From Fibrobacter sp. UWEL (GTDB lineage Bacteria > Fibrobacterota > Fibrobacteria > Fibrobacterales > Fibrobacteraceae), in contig NZ_FRBE01000028.1 in NCBI RefSeq assembly GCF_900142535.1, forward strand, positions 1-33,149: DNA of 33,149 nucleotides, written 5' to 3'. The notes beneath the pieces are model-generated. The model ran no database searches and had not been told where the DNA came from. It worked only from the letters and a program-made list of their open reading frames with translations. Every line of letters begins with the position of its first letter. The first letter of the stretch is position 1. Position numbers and translations under genes: made by a program. Positions 1 to 7,656 of the stretch are shown here, piece after piece.

Positions 1-390
1 GATGAATGGATGGAAGATAAAGCTTACTTAACCGAGAAGGAGATGGGAAAATCCGCTTTTTGCGCATGAATTTACAGAAAAGGACTTGCCTAATCTGAGC
101 GAAATCAAGCTTATGACATTGCTAAACGAAGTTTCTCTGACTTAGATGAGGCTGACTTGCATGTGGATCAGTTAAATAATGTTATTGGGCGTTCTGTAGG
201 CTATAAATATCGTGATTCATCTCCAAAGGTTTTGGCGATGAAAATTCTTGAACATATGTATAAAAATGGTTTTTATCAAGCAACAGGAGATTCGTTGCAT
301 GGATATAAAGTTGAAAAAGCGAACCTAAGCCTAAGTGAATACGTAGACACCCTTTTGAAGATTCTCAAGAAAAATGAAAATGGATTGTAA
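1..390 (+). pseudogene. Frameshifted remnant resembling a DUF6973-type domain
   Basis: No single frame is open, but pieces line up as one protein if two frameshifts are allowed. Frame 1 is open for bases 1-66, frame 2 (62-142) gives AHEFTEKDLPNLSE, and frame 1 again (94-390) gives NQAYDIAKRSFSDLDEAD, then DQLNNVIGRSVG, ending with TAA at 388-390. The AHE motif followed by a D..NN..GR..G motif resembles the DUF6973 family (established family pattern, recalled and not searched). The 77-codon TTG-started ORF at 157-390 would be only the C-terminal part. The gene is also cut by the window edge. It could be a true decaying gene or could contain base-call errors. No usable start or ribosome-binding site is seen for the short ORF alone. 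Confidence 0.45.
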
Positions 391-423
391 AATAAGGCTA
401 GAAAGAGATTGTATATTTAGCAT

Positions 424-915
424 ATGTCTCTCGCTTGCTTGCATTTAAAATCCATAATAGTTAACGCAATCGGTGTCTTTGTGATGCCGGTTGTTTTTAT
501 GTTAGGGGTGTTTGATTTCTTATTCAAAATAGATCCACGTACGGATGATTCTGCTTTTGTTCCCGGATTAAGTTTGTTTATTAACTATGTAGTTGCCTGG
601 GTTGTATTGCATATCTTAAATACGACTGTAGACTTGGTATTCCGTAAAGTACGATATGATTTGATAAGACCCCGTGTGAGACTGCTTGTTGCTACGCTAT
701 TGGCTTTGATTGCTGTGTGTGTGGTTTGGTGTCGGGGGGATCCTACGGGGATTGCTCTGGCTTTATTTTTGTATGTCTATTTTTTGCCCTTTGTAGGATC
801 TTTTATCTTCCCGAAAGTTTGGAAACGTGATTTATTACTATTAGGATGTTCCTTTGTTATTCCTTTCATTGCTGTTATGATTGAATGTTTTCGGAAAGGT
901 TACGTCCTTGTATAA
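424..915 (+). CDS. Small multi-pass membrane protein of unknown function
   Basis: The 163-residue product is strongly hydrophobic, with about five likely membrane spans: near residues 10-33, 47-72, 86-104, 108-130 and 137-154. Short basic stretches such as RKVRYD lie between them. I do not recognise the family. A purine-rich stretch (around 401-407) precedes the ATG, and an in-frame TAG at 418-420 fixes the N-terminal limit. It follows the decayed gene at 1-390 and ends just before a terminator hairpin. The first kilobase is visibly richer in A and T than the following prmC-prfA block, which fits an accessory insertion (inference). It could be an immunity or accessory membrane partner of the lost upstream gene, but nothing in the sequence shows this. 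Confidence 0.6.
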   Translation: MSLACLHLKSIIVNAIGVFVMPVVFMLGVFDFLFKIDPRTDDSAFVPGLSLFINYVVAWVVLHILNTTVDLVFRKVRYDLIRPRVRLLVATLLALIAVCVVWCRGDPTGIALALFLYVYFLPFVGSFIFPKVWKRDLLLLGCSFVIPFIAVMIECFRKGYVLV

Positions 916-922
916 TCTGAAC

Positions 923-958
923 AAAAAATACCAGCGGAAGAACCTGCTGGTATTTTTT
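923..958. terminator. Bidirectional hairpin terminator
   Basis: AAAAAATACCAGC (923-935) pairs perfectly with GCTGGTATTTTTT (946-958) around a 10-base loop. The A-run on one side and T-run on the other let it serve both the plus-strand membrane protein and the minus-strand prmC, whose stop is at 992. Confidence 0.8.
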
Positions 959-991
959 ATAAAGGCGGGATTGTTCTGCTTTAAGGCGGGT

Positions 992-1906
992 TTAGTTCGC
1001 CTTGTAGCTTACGAAGCGGACGTTGCCGCAGTAGTCCTTGTGGATGCCGGTGAAGGTAAGCCAGGGGTAGCTTGCTGCTTCGGCTTCCAGCATGGCGCCT
1101 TGTTCGGAACCGATTTCTAACAAAATAGATGCGCCGGAGTTCATGCGGCCTTCGGTCTGCTGCAAAAGTTTGCGGACCAGGTCCAGTCCGTCGGCTCCGC
1201 CAAAGAGGGCGAGGGCCGGATCGAAGTTTGCCACTTCGGGCTGGAGGTTGGGCTTTTCGCCATCGGGGATGTAGGGCAGGTTTGCGATAAGGCAATCGAT
1301 TTTCTGGTCGGCGGCGAGACTTGCTGCAGTCAATGCTTCTGCGGTGGCTGCGTCCAGAAGGTCGCCCTTGGCAAAGGACAGCTGGGGTGCGGTCAGTTCG
1401 TTGGCTTCTGCATTTTCCTTGGCCAAAGCCAGAGCGTCGTCGGAGATGTCGCAGGCAAGAACCTTGGCGCCGGAAATTTCCTTAGCGCAGGAAATGGAAA
1501 TGCAGCCGGAACCGGTTCCAATTTCAACGATGAAGGGGGCTTCCACTTCTTTCAGACGGTCGCGGGCCATATCCACCAGCATCTCGGTTTCGGGACGGGG
1601 AATGAGGGCGCGGGGGTCGCACTTGATGATAAAGCCGCGGAAACTGGTATCGCCAATAATGTGCTGCAGAGGTTCGCGATTGGCGCGGCGTGCCACCATG
1701 GGGCGGAGTACGTCAAGCTCTGCAGGGGTCAGGGGCTTCTCGAAGTTCAAGTACAGATCCATACGGTTCTTCATCTTGAGACCGAAGCTGATGATGTACT
1801 GAGCATCCAGAAGGGGATCGGGGATTCCCTTCTTTTCGAAGAAGACCTTGGTGCGGTTCAGAATTTCGAGAACCGTCATGGGACCGTTATTTGCAGGAGC
1901 TGCCAT
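992..1906 (-). CDS. prmC: Peptide chain release factor N5-glutamine methyltransferase PrmC (HemK)
   Basis: PrmC methylates the glutamine of the GGQ motif in release factors, using S-adenosylmethionine, and so tunes translation termination. The 304-residue protein has the usual helical N-terminal region, an AdoMet-binding motif I (VEIGTGSGCISISCAKE) and the substrate-glutamine motif. That motif reads NLPYIP instead of the common NPPY. Length is normal for the family. It lies directly downstream of prfA on the same strand with a 34-base gap, the widely conserved prfA-prmC arrangement. The ATG at 1906 has AAAGGT upstream; a second ATG at 1879 (MTVLEILNR) is an alternative. Identification is firm; the NLPY variant is the only oddity. 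Confidence 0.93.
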   Translation of the reverse strand: MAAPANNGPMTVLEILNRTKVFFEKKGIPDPLLDAQYIISFGLKMKNRMDLYLNFEKPLTPAELDVLRPMVARRANREPLQHIIGDTSFRGFIIKCDPRALIPRPETEMLVDMARDRLKEVEAPFIVEIGTGSGCISISCAKEISGAKVLACDISDDALALAKENAEANELTAPQLSFAKGDLLDAATAEALTAASLAADQKIDCLIANLPYIPDGEKPNLQPEVANFDPALALFGGADGLDLVRKLLQQTEGRMNSGASILLEIGSEQGAMLEAEAASYPWLTFTGIHKDYCGNVRFVSYKAN

Positions 1907-1940
1907 TCGCCGATACCTTTAGGGTTGCAGGTGGTCCAGA

Positions 1941-3008
1941 TTATGCCTGGAACTTGCCCAGCTTTTCCTGAGCGTTTGCCATCTGGAGGCCGTTGATCAC
2001 TTCCTGCAGGTCGCCAGCAACTACCTGGTCCAGGTTGTACAGGGTGAGGCCGATACGATGGTCGGTCACGCGGTTCTGGGGATAGTTGTAAGTACGGATC
2101 TTTGCGGAACGGTCGCCAGTACCAACGAGGGCCTTACGGCTAGCGGCTTCTTCACGTTCCTTCTTGGCGATGACTTCGTCAAGGATGCGGGAACGGAGCA
2201 TTTCCATAGCGTGCAAGCGGTTCTGGAGCTGGGAACGTTCGGTCTGGCAGCTCACCACAACGCCTGTAGGAATATGGGTCAAACGGACTGCGGAGTCGGT
2301 CTTGTTGATGTACTGACCACCAGCGCCACTGGAGCGGTAGGTATCCATGTGGATGTCTGCTTCGCGGATTTCCACGTCCACTTCTTCAGCTTCGGGAAGG
2401 ATTGCCACGGTAGCGGCAGAGGTGTGGACACGGCCCTGAGTTTCGGTTTCAGGAACGCGCTGCACGCGGTGTACACCACTTTCAAACTTCAAGGTACCGT
2501 AAACGCTATCGCCCTCGATAAACACGCGGATTTCCTTGTAGCCGCCCACAGTACCTTCGCTCAGGTCCTGGATAGTGACCTTCCAACCCATCTTTTCGCA
2601 ATAGGCGCGGTACATGCGGAACAAGTCGCCGGCAAACAGTGCGGATTCGTCACCGCCGGTACCACCGCGAATTTCGAGAGTCGCATTACGGAAGTCCCAG
2701 GGATCCTTGGGAACCATCAAAATCTGCAATTCATCAGTCAGGCCGGGAAGGGTCTTTTCGATGGTGGAAAGCTCGGACTTTGCCATAGCCACCATTTCGG
2801 GATCGGAATCACCCAAAGCGGTCTTCCATTCTTCCTGGTCGTTCAGCATCTGCAGGTATTCCTTAGCCTTGATAACGGCCTTTTCGATACCCTTGTACTG
2901 CTTGTGAATCTTGTTATAGCGAGCCTGGTCACCGAGAACATCGGGATTTCCCAATTCGGATTCCAGTTCTTCGTACTTTTCAATCAATTTACGTGCTTTG
3001 TCTTTCAT
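1941..3008 (-). CDS. prfA: Peptide chain release factor 1 (RF1)
   Basis: RF1 recognises UAA and UAG stop codons and triggers peptide release. The 355-residue product carries the GGQ motif ([17 protein letters not shown]) that reaches the peptidyl-transferase centre. It also has the PxT codon-recognition tripeptide in the context [10 protein letters not shown], which marks RF1 rather than RF2 (SPF). The reading frame stays open upstream of 3008, but the ATG at 3006-3008 ([16 protein letters not shown]) matches the normal RF1 N-terminus, so I chose it over the longer start at 3038. It is followed by its modifying enzyme prmC. A terminator for gltS sits only about 20 bases upstream. A TATAAT on the minus strand at 3058-3053 overlaps that hairpin and could supply a separate promoter (weak inference). 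Confidence 0.96.
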   Translation of the reverse strand: MKDKARKLIEKYEELESELGNPDVLGDQARYNKIHKQYKGIEKAVIKAKEYLQMLNDQEEWKTALGDSDPEMVAMAKSELSTIEKTLPGLTDELQILMVPKDPWDFRNATLEIRGGTGGDESALFAGDLFRMYRAYCEKMGWKVTIQDLSEGTVGGYKEIRVFIEGDSVYGTLKFESGVHRVQRVPETETQGRVHTSAATVAILPEAEEVDVEIREADIHMDTYRSSGAGGQYINKTDSAVRLTHIPTGVVVSCQTERSQLQNRLHAMEMLRSRILDEVIAKKEREEAASRKALVGTGDRSAKIRTYNYPQNRVTDHRIGLTLYNLDQVVAGDLQEVINGLQMANAQEKLGKFQA

Positions 3009-3028
3009 CGTGGCCAAATATAGAAAAT

Positions 3029-3053
3029 AAAAAAGCACGGCCAGTGCCGTGCT
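3029..3053 (-). terminator. Rho-independent terminator of the TAXI-gltS unit
   Basis: AGCACGGC (3034-3041) pairs with GCCGTGCT (3046-3053) around the loop CAGT. On the minus strand it is followed by a run of six T. It lies 28 bases after the gltS stop and directly before prfA. Confidence 0.8.
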
Positions 3054-3080
3054 ATTATAATCCTATAACCTAAAACCTGA

Positions 3081-4271
3081 TTAAAACTGGTTGATAAAGA
3101 ATGTTATGACGAGGCTGTTAATGAAGTCTGCGAACATACTTCCTACGATAGGTACCAGCAGGTAGGGCTTTACTGCCGGAGCAAAGCGGGAGGTGATGGC
3201 CTGCATGTTAGCCATGGCGTTGGGCGTTGCTCCCATGCCGAAACCACAAACACCTGCGGAAAGTACTGCGGCGTCATAATCTCGTCCCATGACGTTAAAT
3301 ACCACGAAGTAGGCGAACAGGAACATGAGTAATGTCTGGGCGCAAAGGAGTACAACCAAGGGGAGGGCGAGGGAAGCCAGCTGCCAAAGTTTCAGGGTGA
3401 TCATGGCGATGCCCAGGAACAGGGAAAGGCAAATGCCGCCCACGTCGCTGATTTCGCCCATATGGACTTCGTACTTGCTGCTGTATTCGCAAATATTGCG
3501 CATGATGGCGGCGACAATCATGGCGCCAATGTAGGCGGGGAAGGTCATGCCGGTCTTGGAAAGCAAAGTGGATACCAGGGTGCCCAAGCCCATGGCAACA
3601 GCTAGCTGGAAGGCTGCGGTGGAGTAGCGCTTGGCGGAGCGGCGGTACTTGCTCTGTTCTTCCTTCAGTTCGGTCTTGTCTTCTGCTTTTGCGGACTTGA
3701 GGAGATCGCGCTTGATGATCAGCTTGCGACCCAGAGGGCCGCCCATGAGGGAGCCTGCTACAAGGCCGAAGGTTGCTGCTGCGGTACAGAGGGTGGTGGC
3801 GCCTTCCATGCCGAAGTCCTCTAGCACGGGGCCGAATGCGCCAGCGGTGCCGTGGCCGCCTACCATGGAAATGGAGCCGGCGGAGAGACCCACCAGGGGA
3901 CTTACGTTCAGCATGTTTGCCAGAGCTACGGCCAGGCCGTTCTGACTGAGAATCAAAACGCAAACACAGACCAGCAGGAGAATCAAGTTGATGCCACCGC
4001 TCTTAAGAATCTTCAGGTTGGCGTTAAAGCCCACGGAGGTGAAGAACACCATCATGCAGATGGATTTGAGGGTTTCGTCAAACTGAAATTCCAGGAGGTT
4101 TAACTTATAGAGAATGCAGGAAAGGAATGCAAACAGGATGCCGCCTACCACAGGGGAGGGAATGCAGAACTTTTCCAGGAACTTGACCTGCTTTTTCAGG
4201 TTGGCGCCAATGACTAACACCACGACGGCCAGGGCCAAGGTCTGATACATGTCCAGAGATAACTTATACAT
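3081..4271 (-). CDS. gltS: Sodium/glutamate symporter GltS
   Basis: GltS family proteins (ESS family) import glutamate with sodium across the inner membrane. The 396 residues match the usual length of about 400 and are hydrophobic throughout, with roughly ten spans. Characteristic stretches are the N-terminal SLDMYQTLALAVVVLVIGAN, the first re-entrant-loop motif GHGTAGAFGP, and a related second half with GFGMGATPNAMANM. The inverted-repeat two-half organisation is visible. The start is set by GGAG five bases upstream (4277-4280 region) and by the end of the preceding gene. It is translated 9 bases after the TAXI receptor gene, so both are almost certainly one transcript. That pairing is unusual for GltS, which normally acts without a binding protein. 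Confidence 0.93.
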   Translation of the reverse strand: MYKLSLDMYQTLALAVVVLVIGANLKKQVKFLEKFCIPSPVVGGILFAFLSCILYKLNLLEFQFDETLKSICMMVFFTSVGFNANLKILKSGGINLILLLVCVCVLILSQNGLAVALANMLNVSPLVGLSAGSISMVGGHGTAGAFGPVLEDFGMEGATTLCTAAATFGLVAGSLMGGPLGRKLIIKRDLLKSAKAEDKTELKEEQSKYRRSAKRYSTAAFQLAVAMGLGTLVSTLLSKTGMTFPAYIGAMIVAAIMRNICEYSSKYEVHMGEISDVGGICLSLFLGIAMITLKLWQLASLALPLVVLLCAQTLLMFLFAYFVVFNVMGRDYDAAVLSAGVCGFGMGATPNAMANMQAITSRFAPAVKPYLLVPIVGSMFADFINSLVITFFINQF

Positions 4272-4280
4272 CAGAACTCC

Positions 4281-5240
4281 TTAGTCGCCCGTAGAGGGAA
4301 TGGGACCGTGGCCCTTTAGCGGGGCGGCAACATCCACGTTAATGTTCTTGGTCTTGTAGAAGGCTGCAGCACCTGGGTGGAATGCTGCGGGAATACCTGC
4401 GGTTTGCTGGGTGCCTACTGCAAATACGTCTGCGGTAATCTTTGTGACGGTGGCGCTATCCAGAAGGAGGCTTGCCACAAGGACTGCCTTTGCGCCTAAG
4501 GTCTGGACGGTAGAATCCTGACCGGCGTAAGTGCCCGCGGGGATTTCGCTTAAGGTCAGTTCCGGATGGAGGCTGGTAATGCGGTTCATGTCGGCGGCGT
4601 CCAGAGAAAGAATGCGGACCTTTTTGTTTGTAGCAAGTTCGCTAATGGAAGGCGTGGGGATGCCTGCGGTGCAGAAGAAGGCGTCAATGCGACCTTCCTT
4701 CAGGGCGGTGGCGGCATCCTTGAAGTTGAGGTTTTCTGTCTGAATTTTCTCGAAGGAAATGCCGTAAGCTTCCAGGATGATTTCTGCGTTACGCAGCACA
4801 CCGGATTCTTCTTCGCCTACGGAAACCTTGTGGCCTTGAAGGTCGGCAACCGTCTTGATGTCTGAATCTGCGGAAACTACAATCTGGACGGATTCGGCGT
4901 AAAGACCTGCCACCGCTGCGATGGCGGAACCCATGCGATTGCGCATCAGGTAATCCTTGAGAATATCGGCCTGGACAATCCCCAGGTCAATAAAGCCTTC
5001 TTCCATCAGGCGGATATTTGCGGATGAACCGGCGGTGTTCTTGGCCTGAATCTGCAGGTCCTGATGTTCAGAATTGAACTTGGCGGTAAAGGAGGTGGCG
5101 AACTGATCGTAGAGACCGCCCTTGTTACCGGAACCAAATCGGATATTCTGTTTTTCTGAGTCACAGGCCCCGAGAATCAGTGCCGTGGTTGCCAAAATGG
5201 CAGAGGCAAGAGCCTTGAATGTAAAAGTCGAATGTTTCAT
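4281..5240 (-). CDS. TAXI-family solute-binding lipoprotein next to gltS
   Basis: This 319-residue protein begins at the ATG at 5238-5240 (MKHSTFTFKALASAIL), preceded by CTGGAG. It has a signal peptide ending in the lipobox LGAC (Cys26), so it should be a membrane-anchored periplasmic lipoprotein. The mature part starts FGSGNKGGLYDQFATSF and includes NTAGSSANIRLMEEGFIDLGIVQAD (given here as the NTAGSSANIRL and DLGIVQAD blocks). These are the signature parts of TAXI-type TRAP receptors, which bind dicarboxylates, glutamate-like or related solutes. No DctQ/DctM-type membrane subunits are nearby; instead gltS follows after 9 bases. I infer that it delivers substrate to GltS or senses it. A divergent promoter region (5241-5297) is shared with trmO. 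Confidence 0.88.
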   Translation of the reverse strand: MKHSTFTFKALASAILATTALILGACDSEKQNIRFGSGNKGGLYDQFATSFTAKFNSEHQDLQIQAKNTAGSSANIRLMEEGFIDLGIVQADILKDYLMRNRMGSAIAAVAGLYAESVQIVVSADSDIKTVADLQGHKVSVGEEESGVLRNAEIILEAYGISFEKIQTENLNFKDAATALKEGRIDAFFCTAGIPTPSISELATNKKVRILSLDAADMNRITSLHPELTLSEIPAGTYAGQDSTVQTLGAKAVLVASLLLDSATVTKITADVFAVGTQQTAGIPAAFHPGAAAFYKTKNINVDVAAPLKGHGPIPSTGD

Positions 5241-5297
5241 TGGAAAACTCCAGTGGAATATGGACGAGCCCAAAGATAGAAAATCTAAATTTGGCGC

Positions 5298-6095
5298 ATG
5301 GAAGTAAATCCCATTGGAACTTTTTTTGGCGATGCTGTATACAAGTATGACGCTCCCCGACAGGGCCGCCTATTTGCGGGACATCCTGGCCGAATCGTCC
5401 TGAATTCCGGATGCAATTTTGAAATGGCCCTCCGTGACTTGGATGGCTTTGAACGTATCTGGGTCATCTTCCAGTTCCATGAAAATGAGGGATGGCGCCC
5501 TACCACGCGACCGCCCGTTCCTGCTCCTGGTAGAGACCGGGTGGGGACATTTGCCAGCCGTTCTCCTTACCGCCCTAATTCCATTGGCTTAAGCTGCGTT
5601 CGCCTTCTGAAAGTAGATGGGCTTACTTTGTATGTGGATGAGGCTGACCTGCTGAACGAAACTCCCGTTTTGGATGTGAAACCCTACATTCCTATGGCGG
5701 ATGCGTTTCCCAATGCGAAAGCCGGCTGGGTGGACGAACAGGAAGGTGAAAAATGGAGCGTGGAAACTTCTGAAAAGTTTGCTGCTCAGAACCAGTGGAT
5801 CGGGGAGAATAGCGAGTTCGACCTGATGAGCTTTGCCCTGGTGCAGCTAGGTCGCGGTGGCTTTAGCAATGGTGTTTTTGACGGTACCCGACGCCGCTTG
5901 ACTTTGGATGAAAATACCAAGACAGGCGTGCTGGCCTATCGCACTTTTAGAATCGATTTTATTTATGATGAAAACACCAAATCCGTGACCCTGCAGGCCA
6001 TACGGTCTGGTTATTCAAAAGACGATCTGGAGGAAGGTGCCCCGGATAAGTGGGGCGACAAACCGCTTCACCGTAATTTTCTGAAGAAATTCTAG
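5298..6095 (+). CDS. trmO: tRNA (t6A37) N6-methyltransferase TrmO (TsaA family)
   Basis: TrmO (TsaA/YaeB) methylates N6-threonylcarbamoyladenosine at position 37 of a threonine tRNA, using AdoMet. The 265-residue product starts MEVNPIGTFFGDAVYKYDAP, has the core FERIWVIFQFHEN and the AdoMet-site motif SPYRPNSIGLSCVRLL (family consensus RPNPIGLS). It also has the C-terminal extension with FDGTRRRLTLDENTKTG and YRTFRIDFIYDE typical of full-length TrmO. Length is close to the E. coli enzyme. The stop overlaps the stop of the facing diguanylate cyclase by four bases (CTAG at 6092-6095), leaving no room for a terminator between them. Confidence 0.9.
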   Translation: MEVNPIGTFFGDAVYKYDAPRQGRLFAGHPGRIVLNSGCNFEMALRDLDGFERIWVIFQFHENEGWRPTTRPPVPAPGRDRVGTFASRSPYRPNSIGLSCVRLLKVDGLTLYVDEADLLNETPVLDVKPYIPMADAFPNAKAGWVDEQEGEKWSVETSEKFAAQNQWIGENSEFDLMSFALVQLGRGGFSNGVFDGTRRRLTLDENTKTGVLAYRTFRIDFIYDENTKSVTLQAIRSGYSKDDLEEGAPDKWGDKPLHRNFLKKF

Positions 6096-7597
6096 CCTCT
6101 GTAGAAAGTGAATGCCTTGCCGTTCACTTTCTTGCTTTCGTAAGTGCAGCTGTCTGCCTGGCTGTACAAGTCATCGAAGGAAAGCCCTTCCTTGGTGAAG
6201 GTTGCGCCAATGCTTACGGAAATGCTGTAGTCCGGGATGCAACCGATGGAAACCTTTTCGAAGCGATCGAAGAGTCGGTTGAATACGTTGGTTGCGATTC
6301 GTTCGGAATCCACGTTGCTGATGAAGAAGACAAATTCATCACCGCCTAGACGAAGGATGATATCCACGTCACGGAAGGTTGCCTTGAGAGTGTCTGCTAC
6401 GGCAATGATTACGCGGTCGCCGGCTTGATGGCCGTAAGTATCGTTGATGTGCTTGAACTTGTCCACGTCCAGAAGGCACAGCATGCCAGGCGTTTTCAGA
6501 CCCATCAGTTTTTTAATCTTGGGAATGCCTGCTCGACGATTGTAGAGACCTGTCATACCATCGGTTTCTGCGATGGCGGTCAATTCCTTTTCGCGTTTCT
6601 TCTGCTCGTTAATACTTTCGATGAGGAACATGACCTGCTTGATGCTTTCGTCGCGCCTGCGGTCCACCACAATGTAGCGGGCGCGGCACCAGCCATAGTT
6701 CTTCCCCAGGAATTCGTAAGTGATGGTATCTTCGTCTTCAAGGCGAGTCTGCAAGGTGCTGGGGTCAACGAATGCCATGACGGCTTCCACATAGTCCGGA
6801 TCTACTGCGGACTTGACCACATCGGCAATCTGCTTGGAGTATCCTTCGTGGTTGTTTTTCAGGGCCGCATCCACCAGCTCGTGAGAACGAATCTGGATGA
6901 AGGTATCATTTTCAAGATTGATCTGGTTCATGGAAAGGTAGATGTTGGAAATGGATTTCCAATATTTCATCTGTTCGCTTTCGTTCTGCATTTCCTGAAT
7001 GCGGTGTGACAAGAGGTATCGTTCCGTTCTGGACTTGTTAAAGAATAACCCGATGCCCACACCTGCTGCGCCAAAGATAAGGACGTCTGCAACAGAAATT
7101 CCGATTTGTTCTTCCGGGACCATGGTGGTTCCAAGAACGGTAAATAGGATGGCGGTGGCTCCAAAGTCAATAAATAGACGGGCTGGGGCATCGATAAAAA
7201 TGGTGGGAATCAAGCAGAGGAATACGACCAGAATCAGGGGGCGGTCTTCAGGAGAAATAAAGACTGCCTGGTAGAGGGCAAAAATATAAAGGGGTGCGAC
7301 AAACAGAGAGATGAGTATTGCCTGAAGTTTCTTGCTCGGTCTCTTGATGAGATTGTTGATGACAATGACGCTGATGTTGAGGAGGAATACGATTAAGTAT
7401 CCCTTGAAACATTGACGCATGACTGCAATGTCCGTAAATAGGCCGCCTAGGGTACCGGAGGCGGTGGCTGCAGCGGAAAGTGCGGCAAACAAGGTCAGCG
7501 AACGTCGATTGGCTGCCCAAAGCTTAGGACGAATCGGTTCAAGTTCTTCTGCCTTGAATATGCCGTTTGCGAAAAAGTTCAGCAATTTCTTAATCAT
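6092..7597 (-). CDS. Membrane-bound diguanylate cyclase with PAS-like middle region
   Basis: Makes cyclic di-GMP from two GTP. The 501-residue protein has an N-terminal membrane region with about six spans (residues 30-190) and a PAS-like segment around 205-330 (YEFLGKNYGWCRARYIVVDRR region). A GGDEF domain runs from about 340 to the end, starting with DGMTGLYNRRAG. The active site reads RLGGDEF (GGDEF at about 418-422). An RxxD inhibitory site (RDVD) lies five residues before it, so product inhibition is expected. AAGGAG is well placed before the ATG at 7597. The membrane and PAS-like parts probably sense a signal, but the ligand cannot be read from sequence. Convergent with trmO, overlapping at the stop codons. 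Confidence 0.92.
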   Translation of the reverse strand: MIKKLLNFFANGIFKAEELEPIRPKLWAANRRSLTLFAALSAAATASGTLGGLFTDIAVMRQCFKGYLIVFLLNISVIVINNLIKRPSKKLQAILISLFVAPLYIFALYQAVFISPEDRPLILVVFLCLIPTIFIDAPARLFIDFGATAILFTVLGTTMVPEEQIGISVADVLIFGAAGVGIGLFFNKSRTERYLLSHRIQEMQNESEQMKYWKSISNIYLSMNQINLENDTFIQIRSHELVDAALKNNHEGYSKQIADVVKSAVDPDYVEAVMAFVDPSTLQTRLEDEDTITYEFLGKNYGWCRARYIVVDRRRDESIKQVMFLIESINEQKKREKELTAIAETDGMTGLYNRRAGIPKIKKLMGLKTPGMLCLLDVDKFKHINDTYGHQAGDRVIIAVADTLKATFRDVDIILRLGGDEFVFFISNVDSERIATNVFNRLFDRFEKVSIGCIPDYSISVSIGATFTKEGLSFDDLYSQADSCTYESKKVNGKAFTFYRG

Positions 7598-7656
7598 TAA
7601 TGGGGACTCCTTCTTTTTTAAAGATATATAAAAGAAGAAGAAGGTGGGAGTTATAC

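Noticed and set aside
881-1120. Plus-strand ORF crossing the terminator at 923-958
   Set aside because: It reads through a strong terminator and lies antisense to prmC.
2058-3023. Long plus-strand ORF (321 codons) over prfA
   Set aside because: Antisense to RF1 with intact GGQ and PxT motifs; no family resemblance of its own.
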